A DNA stretch of 64,000 bases from Burkholderia sp. 8Y. Lineage in GTDB: Bacteria; Pseudomonadota; Gammaproteobacteria; Burkholderiales; Burkholderiaceae. Position 1 is the first letter of the stretch. Every line of letters starts with the position of its first letter. The notes below the pieces were generated by a model. That model made no database searches, was not told the DNA's origin, and saw only the letters and a program-made list of their open reading frames with translations. The stretch is from the NCBI RefSeq assembly GCF_902506145.1, contig NZ_LR733520.1:2939044-3003043 (forward strand), written 5' to 3'. Of this stretch, positions 39,018 through 47,665 are shown one piece after another. The position numbers and the translations under genes are program-made.

Positions 39018-40487
39018 ATGACCGACAAGCCTTCCCGGCGACCCGCCGCTGCGCATCAGCCGCACGCGCCATCCCGCATGAGCGCGCTGCATCTCGCGCC
39101 CGATTCGCTCGCGTTCGCGCTCGACGGCGCAGCGCAAGCCGTCGGCGCGGTGCGAGCCGGCTCGGCGTTGCCGGCGGCCATCCAGACGGTCGTGGCGTCG
39201 GGCAAGCATGCGGCGGCGCGCGGCGCGATTCAGGACATCGCGTATCGCACGATGCGAAAGCTCGCGCTCGCCGATGCGCTCCTGCACAAGCTCGTGCGTA
39301 AAGCGCCGCCGCCGCACGTGAGCAACGTGCTCGTGTGCGCGTTCGCGCTGCTCGCGGACGACGAGGCGCACGCGGCGTATGCGCCGTTCACCATCGTCGA
39401 TCAGGCGGTGAGCTCCATCGCCGCGCGGCGCGAGTTCGCCTTCGCGAAGGGGCTCGTGAACGCGGTGCTGCGCAACTTCCTGCGCGAACGCGACGCGCTC
39501 ATCGGCGAAGCGATGCAAAGCCCCGTCGCGCGCTGGAACTATCCGCAATGGTGGATCGACGCGGTCAGGCGCGCCCAGCCCGACGCGTGGGAGCGCATTC
39601 TCGCGGCGGGCAATGTGCAGGGGCCGCTCACGTTGCGCGTGAACGTACGGCACATGACCGTGAGCGCGTATCTGGACGTTCTGAAGTCCGAACACATCGA
39701 AGCGCGCGCGGCTGGACAGCACGCGGTTCGCCTGGACACGCCGATGCCCGTCGATCGCATTCCCGGCTTCGCGGACGGCGTGGTGTCCGTGCAGGACGCG
39801 GGCGCGCAACTCGCCGCGCAATGCCTCGACGTGCGCGACGGCATGCGCGTGCTCGACGCGTGCGCCGCGCCCGGTGGCAAGACCGGCCACATTCTGGAGC
39901 TCGCGAACGTCGAACTCGTCGCGCTGGAAAGCGATGCCGCCCGCGCGGGCCGCATCGCGCAGAATCTGGAGCGCCTGGAGCTGCAAGCGGACATCCGCGT
40001 GGGCGACGCGGGCGACCCTTCACAGTGGTTCGACGGCGCGCCGTTCGATCGCATTCTCGCGGACGTGCCGTGTTCGGCGTCGGGCATCGTGCGCCGGCAT
40101 CCGGATATCCGCTGGCTGCGGCGCGCGTCGGACATCGGCGCGCTCGTCGCTGAACAAAGACGCATCCTCACGGCGCTCTGGCCGCTCGTCGCCAAGGGCG
40201 GCGAACTGCTTTACGTGACGTGCTCCATCTTTCCGGAGGAGGGCGAAGAACAAGCTCGCTGGTTTGGAGCGGCGCAGGAAGATGCGGTACGATTGGACGC
40301 GCCGGGGCAACTGTTGCCGACAGCGGCGCGCGCAAGCGCGGATGCGGTTCAAGAGTCACCGGATGGTACACATGCCGAACGCGCCGGTCCCGGCGAGGCA
40401 GAGAACGCAGGTCCGCCGTCGAGCGTCAACGCGGAAACCTTCGCGGATCACGACGGATTCTTCTACGCGCGCTTTCAGAAACGGTGA
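39018..40487 (+). CDS. rsmB: 16S rRNA (cytosine(967)-C(5))-methyltransferase RsmB
   Basis: A 489-residue enzyme from the ATG at 39018 (MTDKPSRRPAAAHQPHAPSR). The open frame begins at 38877 but its start would include the htpX terminator. The N-terminal NusB-like domain spans about residues 25-170. The methyltransferase domain shows the SAM motif DACAAPGGKTGHILEL. The two family cysteines are in DVPCSASGIVRRHPDI and YVTCSIFPEEGEEQ. The C-terminal 80 residues carry a longer insert than E. coli RsmB (about residues 430-475). The stop overlaps the GTG start of the DUF4390 gene. Confidence 0.95.
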   Translation: MTDKPSRRPAAAHQPHAPSRMSALHLAPDSLAFALDGAAQAVGAVRAGSALPAAIQTVVASGKHAAARGAIQDIAYRTMRKLALADALLHKLVRKAPPPHVSNVLVCAFALLADDEAHAAYAPFTIVDQAVSSIAARREFAFAKGLVNAVLRNFLRERDALIGEAMQSPVARWNYPQWWIDAVRRAQPDAWERILAAGNVQGPLTLRVNVRHMTVSAYLDVLKSEHIEARAAGQHAVRLDTPMPVDRIPGFADGVVSVQDAGAQLAAQCLDVRDGMRVLDACAAPGGKTGHILELANVELVALESDAARAGRIAQNLERLELQADIRVGDAGDPSQWFDGAPFDRILADVPCSASGIVRRHPDIRWLRRASDIGALVAEQRRILTALWPLVAKGGELLYVTCSIFPEEGEEQARWFGAAQEDAVRLDAPGQLLPTAARASADAVQESPDGTHAERAGPGEAENAGPPSSVNAETFADHDGFFYARFQKR

Positions 40488-41080
40488 CGATCAAACGCTT
40501 TTTTCCGCTTCGGCTCGCGGCCGTCATCTGGACTGCGCTGGCGCTCTGGCTGAGTTTCGCGCCGGCTGCGCCCGCCTTCGCGGAAACCATCTCCGTGCAG
40601 CGCGCGTCCTTGCAGGCAGACAACAACGGCTGGAGCCTCGATGCGCATTTCGACTTCGATCTCAACAGCAGTCTCGAAGAAGCCGTGAACCGCAGCGTGC
40701 CGCTCTACTTCACCATCGACTTCACGCTTTCGCGGCCGCGCTGGTACTGGTTCGACGAAGAGCCGGTCAACGCATCGCAAAGCATTCGCCTCTCTTATCA
40801 GCCGCTGACCAACGAGTACCGCGTCTCGACGGGCGGCTTGCAATTGCGCTTCGCATCGCTTGCCGAGGCGCTCGCGGTCATCAAGCACGTGACATCGTGG
40901 CATGTGATCGACCGCAATCAGGTGCATGGCGGAGAAACGTACACCGCATCGGTGCGTATGCAGCTGGATATCGCGCTGATGCCCAAGCCGTTCCAGATCG
41001 ACGCGGTCAACAACCGCGACTGGAACCTGTCCTCGGATTGGAAGCGGTTCACTTTTACGGCGGCGGAACGTGCGAAATAG
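40484..41080 (+). CDS. DUF4390 protein, secreted
   Basis: A 198-residue protein with a GTG start that overlaps the rsmB stop as GTGA. The N-terminal signal peptide (TIKRFFPLRLAAVIWTALAL, then LSFAPAAPAFA) predicts export to the periplasm. The mature protein reads ETISVQRASLQADNNGWSLD with later RPRWYWFDEEPVNASQSIRL, matching the DUF4390 family. In betaproteobacteria this gene reliably lies between rsmB and an NtrY-like kinase, so it may act with the kinase as a periplasmic partner. That link is positional only. Confidence 0.87.
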   Translation: MTIKRFFPLRLAAVIWTALALWLSFAPAAPAFAETISVQRASLQADNNGWSLDAHFDFDLNSSLEEAVNRSVPLYFTIDFTLSRPRWYWFDEEPVNASQSIRLSYQPLTNEYRVSTGGLQLRFASLAEALAVIKHVTSWHVIDRNQVHGGETYTASVRMQLDIALMPKPFQIDAVNNRDWNLSSDWKRFTFTAAERAK

Positions 41081-41102
41081 ATTTCGACGCGGCCGCACGG
41101 AC

Positions 41103-43529
41103 ATGAAGAGTTTCGTCGTCCGGTTGCTGGTTGCCACAGTCGCGCTCACGGCGGTTCTGCTGCTCGTGATGCTCGCGCTCGCGAGCGCGAACACCGAGTT
41201 CTTCGACCGCTATTACGGCTGGCTGTACGCGGCGAACGTGGCGGTGGCGCTCATCTTCATGCTGATCGTGATCAGCCTCACGCTCATCATCGTGTCGCGC
41301 GTGCGGCAGGGGCGCTTCGGCACGCGGCTGCTCGCCAAGCTCGCGCTGATTTTCGCGCTCGTCGGCGTGCTGCCGGGCGCGATCATCTACGTGGTGTCGT
41401 ATCAGTTCGTCTCCCGAAGTATCGAATCGTGGTTCGACGTGAACGTGGAAACCGCGCTCACCTCGGGCCTGACGCTTGGGCGCGGCATGCTGCAAACGTC
41501 GCTTGCCGATTTCAAGAACCGCGGCCGGCAGATGAGCGATCAACTCGCGAGCGCCGATCCGTCGAGCCTCACGCTGACGCTGCTGCGTCTGCGCGATCAG
41601 TTCGGTGTGCAGGACGCCGTGGTCTTCGAGCGTCCGCGCGATCAATACAATCGCGAAGACCTGAACGCGGGCGGACCGTTGCAGCGCGTGGCCGGCTTGC
41701 GGACCATCGCGCAGGCGTCGGGCAACTACTATTCGCTCTTGCCCACGAACGAGCCGAGCGGCGCCATGCTGAAGGAAGCGCAGGATCATCCGTTCGGCGC
41801 GATTGAAGGGGAAATCGACGGCGATCCGAAATCCACCGGACCGAAAGGCGCGCTGCGGCTGCGCGTCATCACGAAGATTCCCGACCCTACGACGACCACC
41901 GAATTCCAGCACGTCGACCGCTTCTTGCAGATCGAGCAGCCGGTGAGCCAGGAACTCGCGCGCAATGCCGACGCCGTGCAGCGCGCGTACCGCGAGTATC
42001 AGGAGAAGCGGCTCGGGCGCACGGGCTTGCGCAAGATGTATATCGGCACGCTGACGCTCGCGCTCTTCCTCGCCACCTTCATCGCGATGATGCTCGCGCT
42101 CGCGCTCGGCAATCAGCTTGCCCGGCCGCTCTTTCTGCTCGCGCAGGGCACGAAGGAAGTGGCCGAAGGCGACTACACGCCGAAACGCGAGATCAATTCG
42201 CGCGATGAACTGGGCTTCCTCACGCAGTCGTTCAATGCCATGACGCGCCAGTTGTCCGAGGCGCGGGCGGCGGTCGAGAACAACCGCATCGCGCTGGAAC
42301 ATTCGAAGGCGTATCTCGAAAGCATTCTCGCGAACCTCACGGCGGGCGTTTTCGTGTTCGACCGGCAGTTCCGGCTGACTACCGCGAATCGCGGCGCGGA
42401 GCGCATTTTCCGGCAGCCGTTCCGCGCGTTGCTGGGTCATCCGCTCGATCAGATCGACGTGCTCGCGGAATTCGGCGCGATGGTCAGGAAAGCATTCGCC
42501 GAGCGCGATGCCGCCGCCATCGGCAGCGGGCATCCGACGGGGGATCGCGGACACTGGCAGCAGCAGGTCGCCGTGACCGTGCCCGGCGAGAACGATCCGT
42601 TGACGCTGCTCGTGCGCGGCACGCAGTTGCTGAGCGCCACTGAAAGCGACGCGGAAGACGCCGAAACCACCGGCTATGTCGTCGTCTTCGACGATATCTC
42701 CGACGTCATTTCCGCGCAGCGTTCGGTTGCGTGGGGCGAAGTCGCTCGGCGTCTCGCGCATGAGATCAAGAATCCGCTCACGCCGATTCAGCTTTCGGCG
42801 GAGCGTCTGCAAATGAAGCTCGCCGACAAGCTCGCGCCGCACGACGCCGAAGTGCTCAAGCGCGCATCGACGACCATCGTGAATCAGGTGCAGGCGATGA
42901 AGCACATGGTCGACGATTTCCGCGAATACGCGCGCACGCCGCCCGCGGTGCTCGGCAACCTGCAACTGAACGATCTCGTCGGCGAAGTGCTCGCGCTGTA
43001 CGGCATCGAAGAAGGTAAGAGCCCGATCAAGGTGGACCTCGCGAAGCTGCCCGTCATTCGGGGCGACGCGACGCAGATTCGCCAGGTGATCCACAACCTG
43101 CTGCAAAACGCGCAGGACGCGGTCGCCGACGTGCCGGAGCCGCGCGTGCTGCTCGAAACGAGGACAGTAGAATATGGCGAGCCCGATGCCTCGGGTCATG
43201 CGCGCGTCGCGGTTCGCCTGAGCGTTTCCGACAACGGCGCAGGCTTTCCCGCGCGCATTCTGTCGCGGGCGTTCGAGCCTTACGTGACCACGAAGGCAAA
43301 GGGCACGGGTCTGGGACTTGCAACCGTGAAGAAGATCGTCGACGAGCATGGCGCGCGCATCGACATTCGCAACCGGTCGAAGACGGGCGACGTGGTGGAA
43401 GGCGCGCAAATCTCGATTCTGTTTCTCCAACTCGCGGAAGAGACCGCCGCCGATGGCGCAGCGCCTTCGGCTCCGGCGGCCGCGAAACATGGAACGACAA
43501 AAGCAACAGTGCAGACAAGGGCAGCTTAA
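41103..43529 (+). CDS. NtrY-like sensor histidine kinase
   Basis: An 808-residue kinase from the ATG at 41103 (MKSFVVRLLVATVALTAVLL); a GTG at 41070 overlapping the DUF4390 gene is possible. Three or more N-terminal helices and a periplasmic region precede a last helix near 320-345. A HAMP domain follows (LARPLFLLAQGTKEVAEGDY), then a PAS-like domain (about 400-530). The phosphoacceptor His553 is in RLAHEIKNPLTPIQLSAERL. N, G1 and G2 boxes are present (NLLQNAQDA, DNGAGFP, GTGLGLATV). This is the NtrY family. It runs 1 base before its response-regulator gene, so they are cotranscribed. The signal is unknown. Confidence 0.92.
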   Translation: MKSFVVRLLVATVALTAVLLLVMLALASANTEFFDRYYGWLYAANVAVALIFMLIVISLTLIIVSRVRQGRFGTRLLAKLALIFALVGVLPGAIIYVVSYQFVSRSIESWFDVNVETALTSGLTLGRGMLQTSLADFKNRGRQMSDQLASADPSSLTLTLLRLRDQFGVQDAVVFERPRDQYNREDLNAGGPLQRVAGLRTIAQASGNYYSLLPTNEPSGAMLKEAQDHPFGAIEGEIDGDPKSTGPKGALRLRVITKIPDPTTTTEFQHVDRFLQIEQPVSQELARNADAVQRAYREYQEKRLGRTGLRKMYIGTLTLALFLATFIAMMLALALGNQLARPLFLLAQGTKEVAEGDYTPKREINSRDELGFLTQSFNAMTRQLSEARAAVENNRIALEHSKAYLESILANLTAGVFVFDRQFRLTTANRGAERIFRQPFRALLGHPLDQIDVLAEFGAMVRKAFAERDAAAIGSGHPTGDRGHWQQQVAVTVPGENDPLTLLVRGTQLLSATESDAEDAETTGYVVVFDDISDVISAQRSVAWGEVARRLAHEIKNPLTPIQLSAERLQMKLADKLAPHDAEVLKRASTTIVNQVQAMKHMVDDFREYARTPPAVLGNLQLNDLVGEVLALYGIEEGKSPIKVDLAKLPVIRGDATQIRQVIHNLLQNAQDAVADVPEPRVLLETRTVEYGEPDASGHARVAVRLSVSDNGAGFPARILSRAFEPYVTTKAKGTGLGLATVKKIVDEHGARIDIRNRSKTGDVVEGAQISILFLQLAEETAADGAAPSAPAAAKHGTTKATVQTRAA

Positions 43530-44246
43530 ATGGCAACCATCCTGGTGGTAGACGATGAAATGGGGATCCGGGAACTGCTCTCCGAGATCCTGAGCGACGA
43601 GGGGCATGTGGTGGACGTCGCGGAGAACGCGCAGCACGCGCGCGACTACCGCTTGCAGCAGACACCCGATCTCGTTCTGCTCGACATCTGGATGCCCGAT
43701 ACCGATGGCGTGACGCTTCTGAAGGAATGGGCCGCGCAGGGCAAGCTCACAATGCCGGTCATCATGATGTCGGGGCACGCGACCATCGACACGGCGGTCG
43801 AGGCGACGAAGATCGGCGCGCTCAACTTCCTCGAGAAGCCCATCGCGCTGCAAAAGCTCTTGAAGGCGGTCGAGCAGGGACTCGCGCACGGCACGGCCGC
43901 ACCGGCTGCGGTGGCGGCGGCCAAGCCTGCGCTCAACGCGGGTTCGTCGGGGGTGCCGATCGCGGCGGCGCTGCCGACGGTTTCGGCGCTGAACGCATCG
44001 TCCGGCGATTCCGGCGCGGGCGGCGCGGGGCAAAGCCCGGCGGGACAGACGGCGTCGATTTCGTTCGACATCCCGCTGCGCGATGCCCGCGACGCATTCG
44101 AGCGCGCCTACTTCGAATATCACCTCGCGCGCGAGAACGGCAGCATGACGCGCGTCGCGGAAAAGACGGGGCTGGAGCGCACGCACCTGTACCGGAAGCT
44201 GAAGCAGCTCGGCGTCGATCTCGGAAAGAACAAGAGCGAAGTTTGA
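43530..44246 (+). CDS. Response regulator with receiver and Fis-type HTH domains (short NtrX-like)
   Basis: A 238-residue response regulator. The receiver domain (1-120) begins MATILVVDDEMGIRELLSEI, with phosphoacceptor Asp52 in LVLLDIWMPDTDG and the conserved Lys in EKPI. An Ala/Gly/Ser-rich linker (130-185) leads to a Fis-type HTH (GSMTRVAEKTGLERTHLYRK). The AAA+ sigma-54 activation domain of true NtrX is missing, so it cannot activate sigma-54 polymerase in the NtrC manner. It follows the NtrY-like kinase directly. Its frame is intact, so the short form looks genuine rather than a deletion. Confidence 0.9.
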   Translation: MATILVVDDEMGIRELLSEILSDEGHVVDVAENAQHARDYRLQQTPDLVLLDIWMPDTDGVTLLKEWAAQGKLTMPVIMMSGHATIDTAVEATKIGALNFLEKPIALQKLLKAVEQGLAHGTAAPAAVAAAKPALNAGSSGVPIAAALPTVSALNASSGDSGAGGAGQSPAGQTASISFDIPLRDARDAFERAYFEYHLARENGSMTRVAEKTGLERTHLYRKLKQLGVDLGKNKSEV

Positions 44247-44341
44247 ACGGCACTTTGAAGCCGAACCGGACGAAAGCGTGAAAAATTCGGTGAAAGGCTT
44301 GAGCGCCGTGCATGGCTCTGATATAGTCTCACTTCTTCGTT

Positions 44342-44417
44342 GGCCCGGTAGCTCAGTTGGTAGAGCAGCGGATTGAAAATCCGCGTGTCGGTGGTTCGAT
44401 TCCGCCCCAGGCCACCA
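44342..44417 (+). tRNA. tRNA-Phe (anticodon GAA)
   Basis: A 76-base cloverleaf beginning GGCCCGGTAGCTCAGTTGG, with CCA encoded. The anticodon loop TTGAAAA gives GAA (phenylalanine) and the T loop is TTCGATT. The acceptor strands GGCCCGG and CCAGGCC pair except for position 5-68, which is C-A. A strong intrinsic terminator follows 10 bases later. It sits between the NtrX-like gene and queC. Confidence 0.97.
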
Positions 44418-44427
44418 GAATGCAAGA

Positions 44428-44459
44428 AGCCCGAGAGTGTTTTCGCTCTCGGGCTTTTT
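44428..44459 (+). terminator. Intrinsic terminator of tRNA-Phe
   Basis: AGCCCGAGAG / CTCTCGGGCT forms a perfect 10-bp stem with an eight-base loop, followed by TTTT. It lies just after the tRNA-Phe 3' end. Confidence 0.95.
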
Positions 44460-44828
44460 CATTTGCGGCGCCGTGTCATTGAGCAATGCCGATCGAGCGC
44501 CGCGAGCGCCCGGCCGCGCAGTTCGGCGAACAATCGTTCAGCGTGATAAAATCCGCGTCGAATTAAGGACTTGCCTCGTCCGCGGACCGCAAGTCCTTTT
44601 CTTTTCGATGCCCCGAAAGACGCGCTTCGAAGCCCGAAAGCATCGGCGAATCACCGCGCGCTGCTATCGGAGGCACTATCGGAAGCATAAGGGGCGCGTG
44701 CGTCCGACAAAACATCGCCGGCCTATACTGGATTCGCGGATCGCCGCAGCCCGCGTTTCACACGCGACGCCGGTTTCTCGACCGGCCACGCGGCGCACGA
44801 CGCCAATCTCATACACGGAGTTTTCACG
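44460..44828. other. Leader region upstream of queC
   Basis: A 369-base stretch between the tRNA-Phe terminator and queC. It contains a -10-like GATAAAAT (44545-44552), a strong terminator-like hairpin at 44565-44598, and then a second possible stem (CGATGC near 44606 with GCATCG near 44651). No preQ1 aptamer consensus was recognised. Short frames in it look like shadows. Confidence 0.5.
44565..44606 (+). terminator. Terminator-like hairpin in the queC leader
   Basis: AAGGACTTGC (44565-44574) and GCAAGTCCTT (44589-44598) form a 10-bp stem. The 14-base loop itself holds the palindrome GTCCGCGGAC. A T-rich tail (TTCTTTT) follows. A -10-like hexamer lies only about 13 bases upstream, so a transcript starting there would end almost at once: either a small RNA or an attenuator of queC. 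Confidence 0.6.
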
Positions 44829-45563
44829 GTGACTCGGATAGACGCGAAGGACAGCGCCCTCGTGCTGTTTTCCGGCGGGCAGGACTCGGCCACGTGCCTG
44901 GCATGGGCGCTCGAACGCTACAAGACCGTCGAGACGCTCGGCTTCGACTATGGTCAGCGTCATCGCGTCGAACTCGAATGCCGCGACGGGTTTCGCGCAG
45001 GCGTCGTGGGCGCGTTTCCGCAGTGGGCCGAGCGGCTCGGCGAAGATCACATGATCGACCTGTCGGTGCTCGGCGCGATCAGCGACACCGCCATGACGCG
45101 CGAGATCGAGATTCAATCGACCGCGAACGGCTTGCCGAATACTTTCGTGCCCGGCCGCAACCTGTTGTTCATGACGATTGCGGCGGCGGTCGCCTACCGT
45201 CGCGGGCTGAAGGTGCTCGTCGGCGGCATGTGCGAGACCGATTTCTCCGGGTATCCGGATTGCCGCGACGACACGATGAAAGCGTTGCAGGTGGCGCTGA
45301 ACCTCGGCATGGAAACGCGCTATGCGCTCGAAACGCCGCTGATGTGGCTCGACAAGGCCGACACCTGGCGTCTCGCGGAAACGCTCGGCGGCGAGGCGCT
45401 CGTCGAACTGGTTCGCGTCGAAACGCATACGTGCTATGTCGGCGAGCGTTCCGAACTGCACGACTGGGGCTTCGGCTGCGGCCAGTGCCCGGCGTGCAAA
45501 CTGCGCAAGCGCGGCTACGAGGCGTATCGCGCGGGCGAGCACGTCACGATCGAACCCGTTTGA
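44829..45563 (+). CDS. queC: 7-cyano-7-deazaguanine synthase QueC
   Basis: A 244-residue enzyme with a GTG start, making preQ0 from 7-carboxy-7-deazaguanine with ATP and ammonia. The PP-loop ATP site is [20 protein letters not shown]. The [18 protein letters not shown] stretch is typical. The C-terminal zinc site is built from cysteines in CYVGERSE and [16 protein letters not shown]. It is the first gene of queC-queE-queD, which supplies the queuosine precursor used at tRNA position 34. Confidence 0.97.
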   Translation: MTRIDAKDSALVLFSGGQDSATCLAWALERYKTVETLGFDYGQRHRVELECRDGFRAGVVGAFPQWAERLGEDHMIDLSVLGAISDTAMTREIEIQSTANGLPNTFVPGRNLLFMTIAAAVAYRRGLKVLVGGMCETDFSGYPDCRDDTMKALQVALNLGMETRYALETPLMWLDKADTWRLAETLGGEALVELVRVETHTCYVGERSELHDWGFGCGQCPACKLRKRGYEAYRAGEHVTIEPV

Positions 45564-45610
45564 ATTTCAAACGCAGAGCAGAGCGAACTAACACAGGTCA
45601 CAGAGCAGTC

Positions 45611-46243
45611 ATGACGTACGCGGTCAAGGAAATCTTCTACACGTTGCAGGGCGAGGGCGCCAACGCCGGGCGTCCCGCCGTGTTCTGCCGCTTCGCCGGC
45701 TGCAATTTGTGGTCGGGCCGCGAGGAAGACCGCGCGGACGCGGTATGCCGCTTCTGCGACACGGATTTCGTCGGCACGGACGGCGAGAACGGCGGAAAGT
45801 ACAAGACGCCGGCGGAACTGGTCGCGAAAATCGCGTCGCTGTGGCCGGAAGGCGCGGCGCACAAGTTCGTCGTGTGCACGGGCGGCGAGCCGATGTTGCA
45901 GATCGACCAGCCGTTCGTCGACGCGCTGCACGAAGCCGGCTTCGAAATCGCGATCGAAACGAATGGGTCGATGGCCGTGCTCGACAGCATCGACTGGATT
46001 TGCGTGAGCCCGAAGGCCGACGCGCCGCTCGTCGTGACGAAGGGCAACGAGCTGAAGGTCGTCGTGCCGCAGGACAATCAGCGGCTCGCCGAATACGAAA
46101 CGCTCGACTTCGACTACTTCCTCGTGCAGCCGATGGACGGCCCGTCGCGCGACATCAATACGAAGCTCGCGATCGACTGGTGCAAGCGGCATCCGAAATG
46201 GCGGCTGTCGATGCAGACGCACAAATATCTGAACATCCCCTGA
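45611..46243 (+). CDS. queE: 7-carboxy-7-deazaguanine synthase QueE (CX14CX2C type)
   Basis: A 210-residue radical-SAM enzyme from the ATG at 45611 (MTYAVKEIFYTLQGEGANAG). The frame open from 44894 upstream is a shadow of queC. The cluster-binding cysteines follow the CX14CX2C spacing (GCNLWSG ... AVCRFCDTDF) instead of the usual CX3CX2C. This is the form known for Burkholderia multivorans QueE. TGGEPMLQ and the C-terminal QTHKYLNIP also fit. It converts 6-carboxytetrahydropterin to 7-carboxy-7-deazaguanine, between QueD and QueC in the pathway. Confidence 0.95.
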   Translation: MTYAVKEIFYTLQGEGANAGRPAVFCRFAGCNLWSGREEDRADAVCRFCDTDFVGTDGENGGKYKTPAELVAKIASLWPEGAAHKFVVCTGGEPMLQIDQPFVDALHEAGFEIAIETNGSMAVLDSIDWICVSPKADAPLVVTKGNELKVVVPQDNQRLAEYETLDFDYFLVQPMDGPSRDINTKLAIDWCKRHPKWRLSMQTHKYLNIP

Positions 46244-46260
46244 AAGACGATCGAGCCGAC

Positions 46261-46707
46261 GTGCAGACGATTACCCGAAAACTCGAATTCGATGCGGGCC
46301 ACCGCATTCCCGATCACCGCAGCCAGTGCCGCAACTTGCACGGGCATCGTTACGTGCTCGAAATCACGCTGCAAGGCGAACTCGTCGATACCGAAGGCGC
46401 GCCGGATCGCGGCATGGTGATGGACTTCGCCGACGTGAAGTCGCTCGCAATGGAACATCTCGTCAACAAGTGGGACCACGCGTTCATCGTCTACGAAGGC
46501 GACGTGAAAGTGCGCGAATTCCTGCAATCGATGGCGGACCACAAGACGGTCGTGTTCGACCGCATTCCGACCGTCGAGAACATGGCGGCGGTCGCGTTCC
46601 GCATTCTCGCGGGCGTGTACGATGCGCACTACGGCGTCGATCTGAAGCTCAAGCGCGTGCGGCTGTACGAAACGCCGAACTGCTGGGCGGACGTCGAGCG
46701 CGCGTAA
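46261..46707 (+). CDS. queD: 6-carboxytetrahydropterin synthase QueD
   Basis: A 148-residue enzyme with a GTG start at 46261. The zinc His residues are in FDAGHRIPDH and CRNLHGHRYVLEI, and the catalytic Cys is in QCRNLHGH. DFADVKSLAMEHLVNKWDHA is the conserved middle. The end reads RLYETPNCWADVERA. It makes 6-carboxytetrahydropterin from dihydroneopterin triphosphate, the first dedicated step toward queuosine. It follows queE by 17 bases in the same transcript. Confidence 0.96.
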   Translation: MQTITRKLEFDAGHRIPDHRSQCRNLHGHRYVLEITLQGELVDTEGAPDRGMVMDFADVKSLAMEHLVNKWDHAFIVYEGDVKVREFLQSMADHKTVVFDRIPTVENMAAVAFRILAGVYDAHYGVDLKLKRVRLYETPNCWADVERA

Positions 46708-46882
46708 GGCTCAAGGCGCGGCGAACGTCCGCGCCGTTGTCACGGTATGATCGCTCGGTGAGTCGGCCAACGCGCCGACGCCGCAAAGTGCGTGTCGATC
46801 ATCCGGAGCGCAACATGCCGTCACTCTTTCAGTCGTGCCTGTTCCACGCATCGCGCAGACCGCGCTCCCACGGAGCCGCGCG

Positions 46883-47665
46883 ATGAGCACCTTCACCAAT
46901 CCCCTCAAGCAACGTCTCGCCGATCCCAGTCCGCTTTTCGGCCTGTGGCTGTCGCTGTGCAGCGCCGACGCCGCCGAAGCACTCGCCCACGCCGGCTTCG
47001 ACTGGCTGTGCATCGACATGGAACACTCGCCGAACGATAGCCGCGATGTCGTCGAGCAGCTTCGCGCGATCGCCGCCGCGCATTTGCCGACGGAGCCGGT
47101 CGTGCGCGTGCCGTTCGCCGAAGGCTGGCTCGTCAAGCGCGTGCTCGACGCCGGCGCGCGCACGCTGATGTTTCCCAACGTGCAGTCGGCGGAAGACGCG
47201 GCGCGCATCGTGCGGCTCACGCGCTATCCGACTGAGGCGCAACTCGAAGGACTGCGCGGCGTCGCGGGCGCCGTGCGGGCGGCGGCATACGGCATGCGGC
47301 GCGATTACGTGTCCGGCGCGAACGCGCAGATTGCGACCATCGTGCAGATCGAATCCGTTGCGGCGCTCGCCGCCGTCGATGAAATCGCTGCGACGCCCGG
47401 CGTCGATTGCCTGTTCATCGGTCCGGCGGATCTCGCCGCGAGCCTCGGTCATCTCGGCGATACGAAACACCCGGACGTGCTCGCGGCCATCACGAAAATC
47501 GCGGATGCGGCCAGGCGCGCGGGCAAGTCCAGCGGCATTTTCGCGCTCGATGTCGCGAGCGCGCGGCAGTACGCGGAGGCGGGCATCAAGCTGGTGTCGA
47601 TCGCCGCCGACGTGATGTGGCTATTGAAGGCAACGCGGCAGGCGTTGCAGGAGGCCAGAGCATGA
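46883..47665 (+). CDS. HpcH/HpaI family aldolase
   Basis: A 260-residue class II pyruvate aldolase. The start at 46883 (MSTFTNPLKQRLADPSPLFG) is chosen over 46835 because the earlier residues are not family-like. Motifs are LCIDMEHSPND near 45, the metal-binding Glu in IVQIESVAALAAVD, and FIGPADLAASLGHLGD with the metal Asp. The family includes 4-hydroxy-2-oxoheptanedioate and 2-keto-3-deoxy-L-rhamnonate aldolases. No catabolic neighbours narrow the substrate. Its stop overlaps the start of the next gene (ATGA), so the two are translationally coupled. Confidence 0.9.
   Translation: MSTFTNPLKQRLADPSPLFGLWLSLCSADAAEALAHAGFDWLCIDMEHSPNDSRDVVEQLRAIAAAHLPTEPVVRVPFAEGWLVKRVLDAGARTLMFPNVQSAEDAARIVRLTRYPTEAQLEGLRGVAGAVRAAAYGMRRDYVSGANAQIATIVQIESVAALAAVDEIAATPGVDCLFIGPADLAASLGHLGDTKHPDVLAAITKIADAARRAGKSSGIFALDVASARQYAEAGIKLVSIAADVMWLLKATRQALQEARA

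Noticed and set aside
41055-44486. A 1143-codon open frame antisense to the NtrY/NtrX-like genes
   Set aside because: It spans two genes and the tRNA on the other strand and has no recognisable domain, so it is a shadow.
44460-44828. preQ1 riboswitch upstream of queC
   Set aside because: No match to the known preQ1 aptamer cores was recognised. Only a terminator-like hairpin is supported.
44437-44832. 131-codon frame between tRNA-Phe and queC
   Set aside because: It begins inside the tRNA terminator, is Arg-rich throughout and contains the hairpin structure, so it is unlikely to be translated.
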